In this document: positions 32,480 to 43,313 of the stretch, piece by piece
How positions within the stretch are numbered: the stretch's first letter is position 1
Layout of the letters: every line of letters begins with the position of its first letter
Assembly (NCBI GenBank): GCA_022376515.1
Contig: WTXI01000298.1
Location: 1 to 43,644, forward strand
Origin: Lactifluus volemus
Taxonomy: Eukaryota > Basidiomycota > Agaricomycetes > Russulales > Russulaceae
Direction: 5' to 3'
Length of the DNA: 43,644 nt
Program-made: the position numbers and the translations under genes
The notes under the pieces: generated by a model
Told to the model about the DNA's origin: nothing
Databases searched by the model: none
The model's input: only the letters and a program-made list of their open reading frames with translations

Positions 32480-33400
32480 TATGCAACATGTCCCAGCCCA
32501 ATATGACCTACCCGCACCACGTCCCATCCGCCCGGTCCACCCATCGTCCTCTCTACCAATCATCGTTCGGCCTCTCCACCGTTTATCCCAGTGAGCTATA
32601 CACGGCGTCAGAGAAACCGCTCCCCGACCCCCGTCTCCCCCTTATACCCGCGAATCACCCGCTCGAGACACCCTCAGAGAATCGCTCTTCCAGGCCTGTG
32701 AATTCGCAGCATGGGCCATACAGCAACCCAAACCGACAGTTCGTTTGGGACTACCTCACACCTCCTCCGACACCCTGGACCCCACTCCCCATCCTCCGCA
32801 CCAACGTGGCACGAGACCTCCCCGATTTTGGTGACTCCCGCGGAGCGACGCCACCCCCTCCCCGCCAAACAACCATTACCATCCTTACCAAGCTCACCGG
32901 CCTCTAACGTCGCACTCGCCCGCCTCATCTGTCTCCCCTATCCAGGACGACGAACTCGGATGGGCATTTGATAATGACGGCGACGCTAACAACACAGTGG
33001 CCAGGAGTCATTCATGACGCAGATGCCCTTCACTGCAAGACTTGCATGGAACGGGTCGTCAATAGTAGCAGTGGAACCGCCGCTGATAGTGCCGCAGCCA
33101 GGATCACGCACACGCCCTATTGTGGTCGATGCAAGCGACGAAACCCCGGCACCTCTACGTCGAGTGCCCCCTCCACCAATGGTGCGAATGGTGCGCTGAC
33201 TACGGCCATTCAGGCCCTTCGTGTCATGAACCCCACCAGCAATGCAAGTTCGGAGACTCTTGTAGAGTCCCCTTAGAACACCCTCACTGGCACTGGTCTG
33301 CCCCTACACCGACGACAAGAAGGCTTACCTCTGGTACGGCCACGGTTCGACCGCTCCACGTCTGGCTGGATCAACGCGGAGATGAGTGACTGGGACTATG
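32480..33400 (+). pseudogene. Additional 3' region: Pro-rich then Cys/His-rich reading frames
   Basis: About 1 kb lies between the chromodomain and the 3' LTR. The frame 32,488-32,907 is Pro/Ser/Thr-rich. Further on, frames joined by one shift near 33,145 read YCGRCKRRNPG then YVECPLHQWCEWCADYGHSG and CKFGDSCRVPLEHPHWHW, with many Cys and His in zinc-finger-like spacing. A duplicated nucleocapsid-like or captured host protein is possible. Not part of the standard Ty3 set; family not recognised. Confidence 0.45.
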
Positions 33401-33450
33401 CTGCTGACCGTGAATGAACGCAGGTGGGACTGCGCCTTAGACGGGGATGG

Positions 33451-34050
33451 TGTTATGGACTGACACGTGCTTGCTGACTCATACTGTACATTTTCGGACT
33501 CTGACTCATTTCTGCTGACTCCCTTGCTTATGCGAATGGACTGCCGATCGCTTTGTTTCAGATCGCTTACTTATTTCTTCTCACGATACAGCCTCGCACA
33601 GCACCGTACAGCCGCAAGCAACAGCCACATGCACAGGATGACTGCTGATTCCTGAAACATGTTTCAAACCCTGAAAGCTGTACGAAGGTCACAGCCCCTA
33701 CGGCTGTGTACATAGCCTCGTTCTTCTCTATATAAACCCTGTACTTTCTGCCCTAGAGACCTTAAGTCTCAGTTTTGTTTCGCAATCCAAGTCCTTCTAT
33801 CTATTAGAACCTTGTCTTGCCTAGAAGCATTCGACCTGAGAGAACCCCTTGACATCACTCTTCACGACTTCTTGACACTTTGGTCTCACCCTAAGCCCAA
33901 AGCCCTTGACCTCTGAAACGCTCTTGACTTAGTCGTTTACTAAGTCTCGTCTTATCGAACTTTGATCTTGACTTGCACGTCTTGCAAGTCTGTCTTGACT
34001 TCACGAACGAACGTACACTTCGTACAAAGGTCCCACTTGGAACCTTAACA
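33451..34050 (+). repeat. 3' LTR (600 bp)
   Basis: Same ends as the 5' LTR. It includes the TATA box, the aagtctcagttt leader and all hairpins. The sequence after it (ggcag) does not repeat the five bases before the 5' LTR (caacg). Confidence 0.93.
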
Positions 34051-35100
34051 GGCAGTCAAAGAGGACGTGGTTGATGGAGTAGCGGTGGATGGGGCCGGTG
34101 GGGCGGGCCTGAGGCTTGATGAAGTGGTGAGAGTGTGGGTGTGAAAGACGTCGTTGCAAGGCAGAAGGTGTTGTCTCCTGCCAGTGGCCGGAACTGGTCG
34201 CTATAGTCTGCGAAAAAGGCGTGTTGACTGAGTATTTGGAGCCCAGATGTAAAGAGATGTCTGTTTCTGTGGGAGAGCAGCCCCCGCACAAATGGTGGGG
34301 GTTGGTTTGATGGGGTGTTAGGGCAAGCGCGCCAGGCCTTGTGACCCGGCGTGCGAGGGAGCTCCCCAGAAGCGAGCTCCGTCCCCCATAAGTTGAATGC
34401 GAGATCAGAGGGGGGAACTGGGGTTCGACCGTTAAGGTAGGTTGCAAGTCTCTAAGGAGGCGAGCCAGTTTCCTCCAACCCAGGGACACAAGCCCAAGAT
34501 TCCTTGAAGAGCCGTAGCTCAACAGCGCGCACTGGGGAAGGGTCCAAAAAGAAGAAAGAGAAGAAGTAAAGTACGAGGCAAAAGGGAGAAAGGGGACTTA
34601 GTAGAAGTGTTCAGAGATAAGGTAGCACCAATTTGTTCGGTAGGAGAATATAGAGAAAACCCCCGAAGGGAGCGAGAGGAAAAAATTGAGGCCCTGCGCG
34701 AGGCCTTGAGGAGTGACCATCTACGGTCCGTGTCCACTGACACCCCCGACTGCAGCAACCTCTCCCACTGTAAAGTAAGAAGGCATGTCCGTAGGAGTCA
34801 GGGGTGGGGATAGGAAGGGATCTGATGTAAAGGTAATGGGCAAGAGGGGGGGTTTAGTGATGAGGGAGCGAGTGAGAGAGTGGACCTCCTTAGGGGAGGA
34901 AGCATAGGAAGTGAAGCCCTGGTGTGACCAGGCGGACGAGTACGGCGGAGAGGGGTATGAGAAAGGAAAGAGGGGGGGGGTTCTGGATTTTAACGAGAGA
35001 CCAGAGGTTCGTGAGGGGAAGGAAGGTGAGATGCCACCGTGAGATGGTTGGACCAGACCGACGTAAGTAGGGGGAGGAGGAGTAGGGGAGGAGGGCCGAC
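34051..35100 (-). pseudogene. Degraded non-LTR retrotransposon C-terminal fragment
   Basis: Minus-strand frames between 34,051 and 34,520 contain LQILSQHAFFADYSDQFRPL and, in another frame, IHRYSINHVLFDC. This resembles the end of LINE polyproteins after RNase H, where a gHaFigdY-type segment is followed by a Cys-rich motif ending in ..HvLf.C. The 3' end is cut by the LTR at 34,050. The rest up to 35,100 is G-rich and broken, with Pro/Ser-rich minus-strand frames. Identification is tentative. Confidence 0.4.
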
Positions 35101-35288
35101 AACATGCATTGTCCTCGGCATATCGCATTCACACTTAGCAGTATCACAAGTACAGCGTATTGCATTTCCGCAATAGTACAAATATGCGTTTTGTTCTTCT
35201 ATGGTGATCCTCCAATACCCCCCTCGAATGATAACATCTACGCAACTCTACTGACAGTCGAACCTCGAACTTTCACCACTCAATCGAG

Positions 35289-35530
35289 ATGTCCCATCAC
35301 CTGCATCCACTTTCCATCCCCTCACGCCATAACTCTCTATCTGACGAGTCGCCGCACTCTCAGATCAGCTCGTCTGCCGGCTTGTCTCAGGCAGTGCGTG
35401 ACGGATGCCACACTTTCTCCACATTTCCCGGCTTCACACCCGCAACCCCGCATGAAAGATGCAGACAACGTATACAGACTGGCTAACGCCGCCATTTCAC
35501 AAGGTCATATTTTGATTTTCGAAGCGTTCT
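35289..35530 (+). pseudogene. Unidentified gene start remnant, copy 1
   Basis: ATG at 35,289 opens MSHHLHPLSIPSRHNSLSDE; another frame then gives MKDADNVYRLANAAISQGHI up to the LINE insertion. Both pieces recur in copy 2 (40,447-40,680). The conserved NVYRLANAAISQ segment looks like real protein, but the family is not recognised and the frame is not continuous without an assumed intron or indel. Confidence 0.3.
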
Positions 35531-35540
35531 AAAACTATTC

Positions 35541-36575
35541 TTTTTTTTTTTTTGAATCCGAATATGTATTCCGCAGCGCGTACAACTGGCACAGAGGCGG
35601 TCGCGAAGGGTAACTAAGCGTTATAACTAGCAGGTAGGGGAAAGAGAGCTGGAAAGAGTAAGTTATGGTTGAAGCCGTCGGTGTGTAGTAGTGTGATATG
35701 TTATGCGGTGGTCGTGTGTATGTATGTATATACTTGCAACAGGGGTGACTCTGCTGCGGAAAAAAGGGAGACCCTGTTGCCTCAGTCTGGTTCCCAGACT
35801 TCCCGCGGTTTATTGCAGGCCCTCGTCTCCTCTACCGAAGCAGCTCTTGGACGCGCTTCGGGGTTTCGAGGAGCTGTTTGAGGCTCCAAGTGCGGCAATT
35901 GGACATCAAATGTCGGTGGCCGCGCGTGTCGAAAGTGGGCAGTGGCATGATGACATGCTCGATCGTTTGTAACGTTTCTCCTTGACTTGCGACTTGTTCT
36001 AGAGTGTGTTGGGAGAAGGATATTTGTGGTGAATGCGTGTCCTGTAATAAAATGGTAGAAAAGTGGAGTGTGTTAATCTGGAGAACGTAGCTTTGGGCCT
36101 CTCTACATTGGGTCCGGTGGTCGTGTTTTCCCGTTGTTAGTGGGTAGGGGTGTTTCTTTAACTGGAAAGTGTGATGTGTTCTTCCGTTCTGCGGGGAAGT
36201 GAGCGCTGTTCGGTAGGCCATGATGTGTGCGGTCCTTGGTTGTACCGCTCTGCCCACTCCGTTATCGCCGCTTCTTCGGCCTTTTTCAATTGGTTGTTTA
36301 TCGTTTGGGGCTCGGCGAAGTTGTCGAGGTCTGCCGTCCTAACCGCTCCAAGGCGAGTTGTCTTGTTCTACGAAAACCTACGAGTTGTACGTTTTTGGGC
36401 AGCCATAGGAGAGTGATTTTAACGTTGGGGTACTTATCGAATGTATTATTCAGTCTTCTGAGTAGTCTGATGGACTCCGCTTGATCTTCATGCTGGGGAC
36501 GCGACTAGCGCTTTTGAAAGGGCAGATTCCGCTGCTACAGCGATTATTATGGGTTTGTGTTGTTGGGACAGTTAT
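35541..36575 (-). mobile_element. 5'-truncated LINE (non-LTR retrotransposon)
   Basis: A 13-T run at 35,541-35,553 is the poly(A) end of a minus-strand insertion. Upstream of it the minus strand ends a reading frame at 35,782 with FDTRGHRHLM, SLKQLLETPKRVQELLR and EETRACNKPREVWEPD, preceded by GETLQTIEHVIM, the Cys/His end region of LINE polyproteins, and PNVKITLLWLP, an RNase H strand. Frames are broken, so it is an inactive truncated copy. The segment is missing from the second direct repeat. Target duplication is unclear: ctaaaactattc on the left and tttacactatcg on the right are only partly alike. Confidence 0.72.
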
Positions 36576-37180
36576 TATTTACACTATCGTACATGAATAG
36601 CTTCCGTTCGCGCTGTAGGAAATCTGCCCTGACACGTTTGAGATGGTTCCTTTCTGATATGTGGCGGGCGGTCATGCAGCCGTAATCATTATGTTGGATC
36701 CTTGGGGAACGACTCATGAGCTGAAATACTTGTGTTCACAAGACGGGTTCACCTGTCACTTTTTTTGAGTTTGTGTTGCTTCTGTTGTCGTGTTGTCATA
36801 GATGTCGATACTACATTGGAATTAGAATTCATTGTCAGGGGCACTGAATCATCACTTTTGAATACCTCAATAAATCCACAACTCAGTCACCACCAAAATT
36901 TGAATGTGTACTCTAGATAGCTGCTATTATATGTTCCACACAAACTTTTTCTTCGCACAAGTAAGGTAGAGTGAAAGTGAATTTTATGGTTTGTCACGCA
37001 TGGTTTGACATGCCCCCTGGACATGCCCCCATGTCGGAGTTTAAGCGCGTTGAAGTCCCATATAGCCTGGATTTTTCTCACCCCGCGAAGTTGATTCAAA
37101 GTCCGCTTGCATGGCCTCGAGTTATGACATTCGTGTAACTGAACGACTGAGTTGTCCCCTGACGATGGACCTGTCCAATG
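36576..37180. promoter_or_regulatory. Upstream region of the M20-like gene, copy 1
   Basis: About 600 bp conserved with 40,695-41,310 but without a coding frame of note. It ends at a TATA box (TATATAA, 37,189-37,195) 109 bp before the gene's ATG, with a long T/C tract between. Confidence 0.45.
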
Positions 37181-37303
37181 TAGTATAGTATATAACCTTC
37201 CTCTTCATTATGAGACCTCTCTCTCCATACCAACTCTCCTTCCTTTAAATTTCATTCCTTTTTTTTTTTCACTCTTCCTCTCCTTTACTTTCCGCACTTC
37301 ATC

Positions 37304-38520
37304 ATGTCAGTGCATCCACTCCCTGGTGCTTCCTATCATACCATCGATACCATCCTCTTTTCGACATCGATCTTGAAGCAGAAGCTTCCCCACATTTCAA
37401 TTTTCTGAGAAGAATATCTACACCTCCAAGGAGCGTCTCCCTTTGCTAGACCAGATCCCGTCCAGCAGGACCGTCAGCCGCCACGCACCTCCAGTCATGT
37501 TGGTCCTTCTCATGCTCTGCTGCCTGGCATTCGTCGTTAGCGCTTATGCCGAACGAGTCGCCAATCATCTACTCTTGTGCGAGGTATCAGCAACTCACGC
37601 ACATGCGTGGTTGCCAAACCACGTCTCTGCCGCGTTTCGATCCCAGTCGTATGGTACGTCGGTCAGAGAGAACATCGAGGGTGCACTGGAAATATTGTAT
37701 GTATATACCCATCCGATTTTCGACGATTACTTAATTTTGGGGAATAGGGAGCAGCAAAACCTCGATGGCTCACGCGTCGAAGGTCACCAAGCCGATTTGC
37801 GGGAATACCTTCGGCAGACGTTCCTCTCGCGTACGTGACGTCACATCTTTGATTACCTCGCCCGATTTCGACTCATGCACAAACTCATGCACCGATATAG
37901 GAACTTTTCGCTCCACTGGACATATGTTGGTCAATCGGCGGTCATCTTGCACTGGCAAGGCACTGACCACGGCTTGAAGCCCGTGTCTATTACCAATAGC
38001 GATGGTCTGTCCAGCAGTTATTTTTAATGATTAGCCAAATTTACCCCGCCACAACGGTGATAGACGTGGGATCGCAAAATCCTGGCATATCCTCGGCAAT
38101 ACCCGCACGTCTCGACATCTGACCACCCTTCATCCTACGGTGAAGATGAGACGGAACATGGAATAGAGTTGGCGGGTGTCGAAAGCAGCGTCTGCATCCT
38201 GTAAGTCGTTTTGTCCTTTCACCTGAACCCTTACTCAAGCCCTACCTCGATATTTAGGACCGCAATCGAAGCACTGATTCGTTCTGGGCATCAACCTTCT
38301 CGCACTCTTGTCTTTAGCCTGATTCTCGAAAGGTGCGTTATCTTTCTCAATGAATGTGAAGAGAAAAGTTGATAACGTTGACTTCTCCCAGGCTTCTGAT
38401 GCGCCTCAAATGTCCCAATACCTTCATGCAATGTATGAAGAACAAGGTCTCTTGATCGGATTCAAGTCACCGGTACCTGAGTGCAAAATGAGAAGAATTG
38501 GGTTGTTACACTATTAGGAT
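37304..38520 (+). pseudogene. M20 (carboxypeptidase S-like) gene, copy 1, frameshifted
   Basis: Same gene as 41,414-42,700, with the same TATA box, ATG context and introns. Relative to copy 2 it has lost one base near 37,351, four bases near 37,400 and one base near 37,822, so the N-terminal frame is broken. Recognisable pieces are VMLVLLMLCCLAFVVSAYAE (membrane anchor), HQADLREYLRQ and ASDAPQMSQYLHAMYEEQGL. Decayed duplicate. Confidence 0.6.
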
Positions 38521-39102
38521 ATGTTGGCCCTTTGGGAGGAGATGTTGGATGCGAAGGTGGGAAAAGAATTGGCCGCGGGAGGTCAGAGGAGCCCGAGGAC
38601 GGAGATACCATTGTCATTGGTGCCCTGAGCCTGAGGGCAGTCCGGGATGGATCACGAACGCTCCACATTGGGGGCGGACGCCCAGACCGTTGTATGATAC
38701 CCTTTCATGTTTCGAACTGACCTATGTTGTTTTTTTAGACAGTTCTACTTATTTCCGAGGCCCGCCCTCACATTTTACGGGGCTGCATTGCAGCCTCTTT
38801 GAGAACTGAGCGTGCCTGCTCATCATTTCTCGTGTTCTGACGTGTTTTAATGTTTTGACTTTGTTGTAGCAGTTAGTAGCCACATTAGTAGCTACTGTAG
38901 TCTGGCATAAATACTTTCGAATGATCAGTTGTAAGGGCATCATCGTGCCCACTTTATCACTCTCGGACATTCAATATTCAATTTTGACTTTAGGTTATGG
39001 GCCCTGGCCCTACCACAGCTCACGAACCAAAGTACAAGACTACATTCATCATTTATTGCTTATGCTTCCTTTTTCCACATAACCACACCACTGACCACCA
39101 TC

Positions 39103-39213
39103 ATGCCCGAAGAGAACAAGTTGACAATCACCCAAGTGACCCAACTCGCTGCTGATGGCTCCAATTCTGTGTCCACCTCTTCCTCCGGCGAGCCTTCATC
39201 GGAAGAAAGATGA
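39103..39213 (+). CDS. Conserved 36-codon Ser-rich short frame, copy 1
   Basis: Reads MPEENKLTITQVTQLAADGS and ends in SSEER. The frame, start and stop are kept in the second repeat copy (43,203-43,313) with only conservative changes. It follows a pyrimidine-rich leader and accaccatc before ATG. It may be a small protein or the first exon of a longer gene, since a basic RRKR-type stretch follows in another frame. Function unknown. Confidence 0.35.
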   Translation: MPEENKLTITQVTQLAADGSNSVSTSSSGEPSSEER

Positions 39214-39379
39214 CGGCCAGACTCAGAGACGAAACAAAAGCGTACGCGCCGCAAGCGTCAAAGATAGAGAGCCCCGCCCAACCATGGTGGATGGGTCATG
39301 GGCCCGCGAGCGATGAGCGTTCCCGCTCTGCAATGGACGTCGTCCCATTCCTACTTCTCGCGGCAGAGTCAGTAAGATC

Positions 39380-39392
39380 CACGGGGGGGGGG
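39380..39392 (+). repeat. Poly-G run inside repeat copy 1
   Basis: A run of about ten G residues stands where copy 2 (near 43,460-43,470) reads cggagggccc. It shifts any frame crossing it. Confidence 0.6.
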
Positions 39393-39619
39393 GCTAGGTT
39401 TTATTATGCAGTATTCAAGCCGCAGAACAGAGGGCCGTGGCCTAGTCCACCGCCGTTTCCTGGATACGTCTGGCTGCTTCCCCCTCACCCCGCCACTGGC
39501 ACCGCCCAACTATTCTTGAAGTGAATGTGTACCGTTACGCGCCTCCGGGTGGAATAGTACTTTGGCGAAGCGAAGCGGGGTGGGGGATCGTGATACGACC
39601 TCTCAAACAACTTTGTCTC

Positions 39620-40344
39620 TCGTTCTGCCCCCGAATAAACGATTTCTTTTTCCTTTATGGACCTATTTGACCCATGCATATGTACAACTATACATGACCC
39701 CTCCCACTTTGTGTGATGAAATCGGCCATACTAATTTGTTATCACTCCTCCATCTAAAATTACTAGAAGAGTGACCTGGTGAAAGGATATATAATCAAAT
39801 CTGATTGACGAAGACGTTTCCTTTCCCCTTTCCTCTCTGGAGTTGACATCACTGAAGAGTGTAACGCGCTGAGTTTGTGCTATCTCCAAAGCGATTGACA
39901 TGGAACTTGTCCGCCTGACGCAAATCACTCGAACGATCTCCAACTCGCGCGTCCTAACGTCAAGTAGAAACTTTACACGCAATTTTGGCTTTTCTATTTA
40001 GGAAGTTACTGTGAAGTATTGATGATTTGTGGCAATTATGATCGTGTAGTAGAGGAGAACTCGACCGAGTCGGAGGTGTTCAAAAAGCTCACGTCACGTG
40101 CCAGTGGTAATGCCAGCTAGGCCAGCCGGTTACACCGTGACAGCTGCTACCGCGTCGAACTGGTCTTTGCAAGTAGTCAAACTACAAAGTATCGAATGAC
40201 TTCGCTATTCGATACATTGTAAATTGACTATGTGGTCTTTGCTCTGCTTCTTGTATGAGAATCCACAGGTGTTCTCACTGTGTTCTCCTATATGTGGCTT
40301 TTCCTTCATCCGACAACATGCATTATTCACAAGTACTGCAGATC
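39620..40344. other. Spacer between the direct repeat blocks
   Basis: No supported gene. It contains an imperfect hairpin at 40,184-40,220 with 13-bp arms around gtatcgaa/ttcgatac. It may be where the duplicated units were joined. Confidence 0.4.
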
Positions 40345-40446
40345 GCATTTCCGCAATAGTACAAATATGCCTTTGTTCCTCCAATACCCCCCTTGAATGA
40401 TAAGTCGAACCTCGAACTTTCATTCACAACTCACCACTCAATCGAG

Positions 40447-40690
40447 ATGTCCGATTACCTGCATCCACTTTCCATCCCCTCGCGCCATAACTCTCTATCT
40501 GACGAGTCGCCGCACTCTCGCATCGGCCCGTCTGCTGGCTTGTCTACCCCAGACAGTGCGTGACGGATGCCACACTTTCTCCACATCTCGGCTTCGCACC
40601 CGCAACCCCACATCAAAGATGCAGAGAACGTATACAGACTGGCTAACGCCGCCATTTCACAAAGTCATATTTTGATTTTCGAAGCGTCTA
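40447..40690 (+). pseudogene. Unidentified gene start remnant, copy 2
   Basis: ATG 40,447 opens a 38-codon frame (MSDYLHPLSIPSRHNSLSDE) that stops at 40,561-40,563; a second frame continues with IKDAENVYRLANAAISQSHI. It parallels 35,289-35,530. The sequence after FEAS joins straight to the upstream region of the M20-like gene, showing the uninterrupted form of the LINE site. Confidence 0.3.
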
Positions 40691-41313
40691 AATTTTTCTA
40701 CACTATCGTACATGAATAGCTTCCGTTCGCGCTGTAGGAAATATGCCCTGACACGTTTGAGATGATTCCTTTCTGATATGTGGCGGGCGGTCATGCAGCC
40801 GTAATCATTTGTGTTGGATCCTTGGGAACGACTTTCATGAGCTGTTCACAAGACGGGGCGCCTGTCACTTTTTGAGTTTGAGTTTGCTTCTGTTGTCGTG
40901 TTGTCGTAGATGTCGATACTATATTGGATGGAATTATTGTCAGGAGCACTGGCACTGAATCATCACTTTTGAATACCTCAATAAATCCACACTCAGTCAC
41001 CACCAAAATTTGAATGTGTACTCTAGACAGCTGCTATTATATGTTCGCTACACTTGTTCTTCGCACAAGTAAGGTAGAGTGAAAGTGAAATTTACGGTTA
41101 TGTCACGCATGGTTTGGCATGCCCCTGGACATGCCCCGCCGGATGGCACGTTTGTCGGAGTTTAAGCGCGTTAAAGTCCCATATAGCCTGGATTCTTCTC
41201 ACCCCGCGCGAAGTTGATTCAAAGTCCGCTTACATGGCCTCGAATTATGACATTTGTGTGACTGAACGACTGAGTGGTCCTGACCCTGACGATGGACCTG
41301 TCCAGTGTAGTAG

Positions 41314-41320
41314 TATATAA
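41314..41320 (+). promoter_or_regulatory. TATA box of M20-like gene, copy 2
   Basis: TATATAA, 94 bp upstream of ATG 41,414, followed by a T/C-rich tract, the usual fungal core-promoter layout. Conserved in copy 1 at 37,189-37,195. Confidence 0.55.
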
Positions 41321-41413
41321 CCTTCTCTCTCGCATTCCCAACTCTCCTTCCTGTAAACCTCATTCCTTATTTTTTTTCTCACTCTTCCTCTCCTTCACTC
41401 TCCGCACTTCATC

Positions 41414-42700
41414 ATGTCAGTGCATCCACTCCCTGGTGCTTCCTATCATACCATCAATACCAACCCTCTTTTCGACATCGATCTTGAAGCAGAAGCTTCC
41501 CTACATTTCAATCATTTTCCTGAGAAGAATATCTACACCTCCAAGGAGCGTCTCCCTTTGCTAGACCAGATCCCGTCCAGCAGGACCGCCCGCCGCCGCA
41601 CACCTTCAGTCATGTTGGTCCTTCTCATGCTCTGCTGCCTGGCATTCGTCGTTAGCGCTTATGCCGAACGAGCCGCCGATCATCTACTCCTGTCCGATGT
41701 GTCGGCAACTCACGCACATGCGTGGTTGCCAAACCACTTCTCTGCTGCGTTTCGATCCCAGTCATATAGTACGTCGGTCGAAGAGAACATCGAGGGTGCA
41801 CTGGAAATATTGTATACCCTTCGTACCCATCCGATTTTCGACGATTACTTAATTTTGGGGAATAGGGAGCAGCAAAACCGCGATGGCTCGCGCGTCGAAG
41901 GTCACCAAGCCGATTTGCGGGAATACCTTCGGCAGATGTTCCCTCTCGCGTACGTGACGTCACATCTTTGAGGCCCGATTTCGACTCATGCACAAACTCA
42001 TGCACCGATATAGGAACTTTTCGCTCCACTGGACATATGTCGGTCAATCGGCGGTCATCTTGCACTGGCAAGGCACCGACCACGGCTTGAAGCCCGTGCT
42101 TATTTCCAATAGCGATGGTCTGTCCAGCAGTTATTTTCAATGATTAGCCAAATTTACCCTGTTCCAACTATGATAGACGTGGGATCGCAAAATCCTGGCA
42201 TATCCCCAGCATACGCGCACGTCTCGACATCTGACCACACTTCATCCTACGATGAAGATGAAACAGAACATGGAATAGAGTTGGCGAGTGTCGAAAGCAG
42301 CGTCTGCATCCTGTAAGTCGTTTTGTCCTTTCACCTGAACCCTTACTCAAGCCCTATCTCGATATTTAGGACCGCAATCGAAGCACTGATTCGTTCTGGA
42401 CATCAACCTTCTCGCACTCTTGTTTTTAGCCTGATGCTCGGAAAGGTGCGTTATCTTTCTCACTGGATGTGAAGAGAAAAGTTGATAACGTTGCCTTCTC
42501 CCAGGCTTCTGATGCGCCTCAAATGTCCCAATACCTCAATGCAATGTACGAAGGACAAGGTCTCTTGATCGGATTCAAGTCACCGGTACCTGAGTGCAAA
42601 CCGGGAAGAATTGGGTTGTTACACTACTGGAATATCTTGGCGCTTTGGGAGATGTTGGATGCTGAGGAGGGAAAGGAATTGGCCGCGGGAGCCTGAGGAC
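41414..42700 (+). pseudogene. M20 (carboxypeptidase S-like, Gly-X carboxypeptidase) gene, copy 2, catalytic site lost
   Basis: The first exon is open for about 184 codons: MSVHPLPGASYHTINTNPLF, a membrane anchor (VMLVLLMLCCLAFVVSAYAE) and HQADLREYLRQMFPLA. After an intron starting gtacgtgacg (41,951) the product continues NFSLHWTYVGQSAVILHWQG and LKPVLISNSDG. Later exons give TAIEALIRSGHQPSRTLVFS and ASDAPQMSQYLNAMYEGQGL. This order matches vacuolar carboxypeptidase S-like M20 peptidases, zinc enzymes with an N-terminal anchor. The HxDVVPV-type metal motif reads NSDG, a stop follows, and the GRG..DDK and DEE motifs were not found, so it is an inactive relative or pseudogene. Confidence 0.55.
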
Positions 42701-43202
42701 GGAGACACCATTGTCATTGGTGCGCTGAGCCTGAGGGCAGTCCGGGATGGATCACGAACGCTCCACGTTGGGGGCGGACGCCCAGACCGTTGTATGATAC
42801 CCTTTCATGTTTCGAACTGACCTATGTTGTTTTTTTAGATAGTTCTACTTATTTCCGAGGCCCGCCCTCGCATTTTACGAGGCCGCAGTGCAGCCTCTTT
42901 TGAGAACTGAGCGTGCCTGCTCATCATTTCTCGTGTCTGATGTGTTTTAATGTTTCGACTTTGTTGTAGCAGTTAGTAGCCACATTGGTAGCTACTGTAG
43001 ACCGGCATAAATACTTTCGAATGATCAGTTGTAGGGCATCATCGTGCCCACTTTTATCACTCTCGGACATTCAATATTCAATTTTGACTTTAGGTTATGG
43101 GCCCTGGCCCTACCACTGCTCACGAACCAAAGTACAAGACTACACTCATCATTTATTGCTTATGCCTCCTTTTTCCACATAACCACACCACTGACCACCA
43201 CC

Positions 43203-43313
43203 ATGCCCGAAGAGAACAAGTTGACAATGACCCAAGTGACCCAACTCGCTGCTGATGGCTCCAATTCGGTGTCCTCCTCTTCCTCCGGCGAGCCTTCATC
43301 GGATGAAAGATGA
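43203..43313 (+). CDS. Conserved 36-codon Ser-rich short frame, copy 2
   Basis: Reads MPEENKLTMTQVTQLAADGS and ends in SSDER, matching 39,103-39,213. Start, length and stop are unchanged between the copies although surrounding sequence has indels, weak support for coding. A basic KQKRTRRKRQRSR stretch follows in another frame, so an unrecognised intron or a frameshift may join them. Confidence 0.35.
   Translation: MPEENKLTMTQVTQLAADGSNSVSSSSSGEPSSDER

Larger units (their letters stand above)
26448..34050 (+). mobile_element. Ty3/Gypsy chromovirus LTR retrotransposon
   Basis: The element has two about 600-bp LTRs starting TGTTA and ending TAACA. The order gag, protease, reverse transcriptase, RNase H, integrase, chromodomain is that of chromoviruses, whose chromodomain steers integration into marked chromatin. 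The primer region matches the LTR leader, suggesting self-priming. The polypurine stretch before the 3' LTR is ggggatgg. Pol contains many one-base frameshifts, so this copy cannot make an intact polyprotein as read. The expected 5-bp target duplication is absent (caacg versus ggcag). Confidence 0.93.
35140..39620. repeat. Direct repeat block, copy 1
   Basis: Aligns with 40,345-43,644 in the same order: a short 5' segment (35,155-35,530), the M20-like gene and the Ser-rich short frame. Copy 1 has an extra about 1.03 kb (35,541-36,575) that is absent from copy 2. Confidence 0.88.

Noticed and set aside
34424..34450. tRNA-like T-arm sequence ggggttcgaccg
   Set aside because: No matching anticodon or acceptor stem could be drawn around it; likely chance in G-rich sequence.
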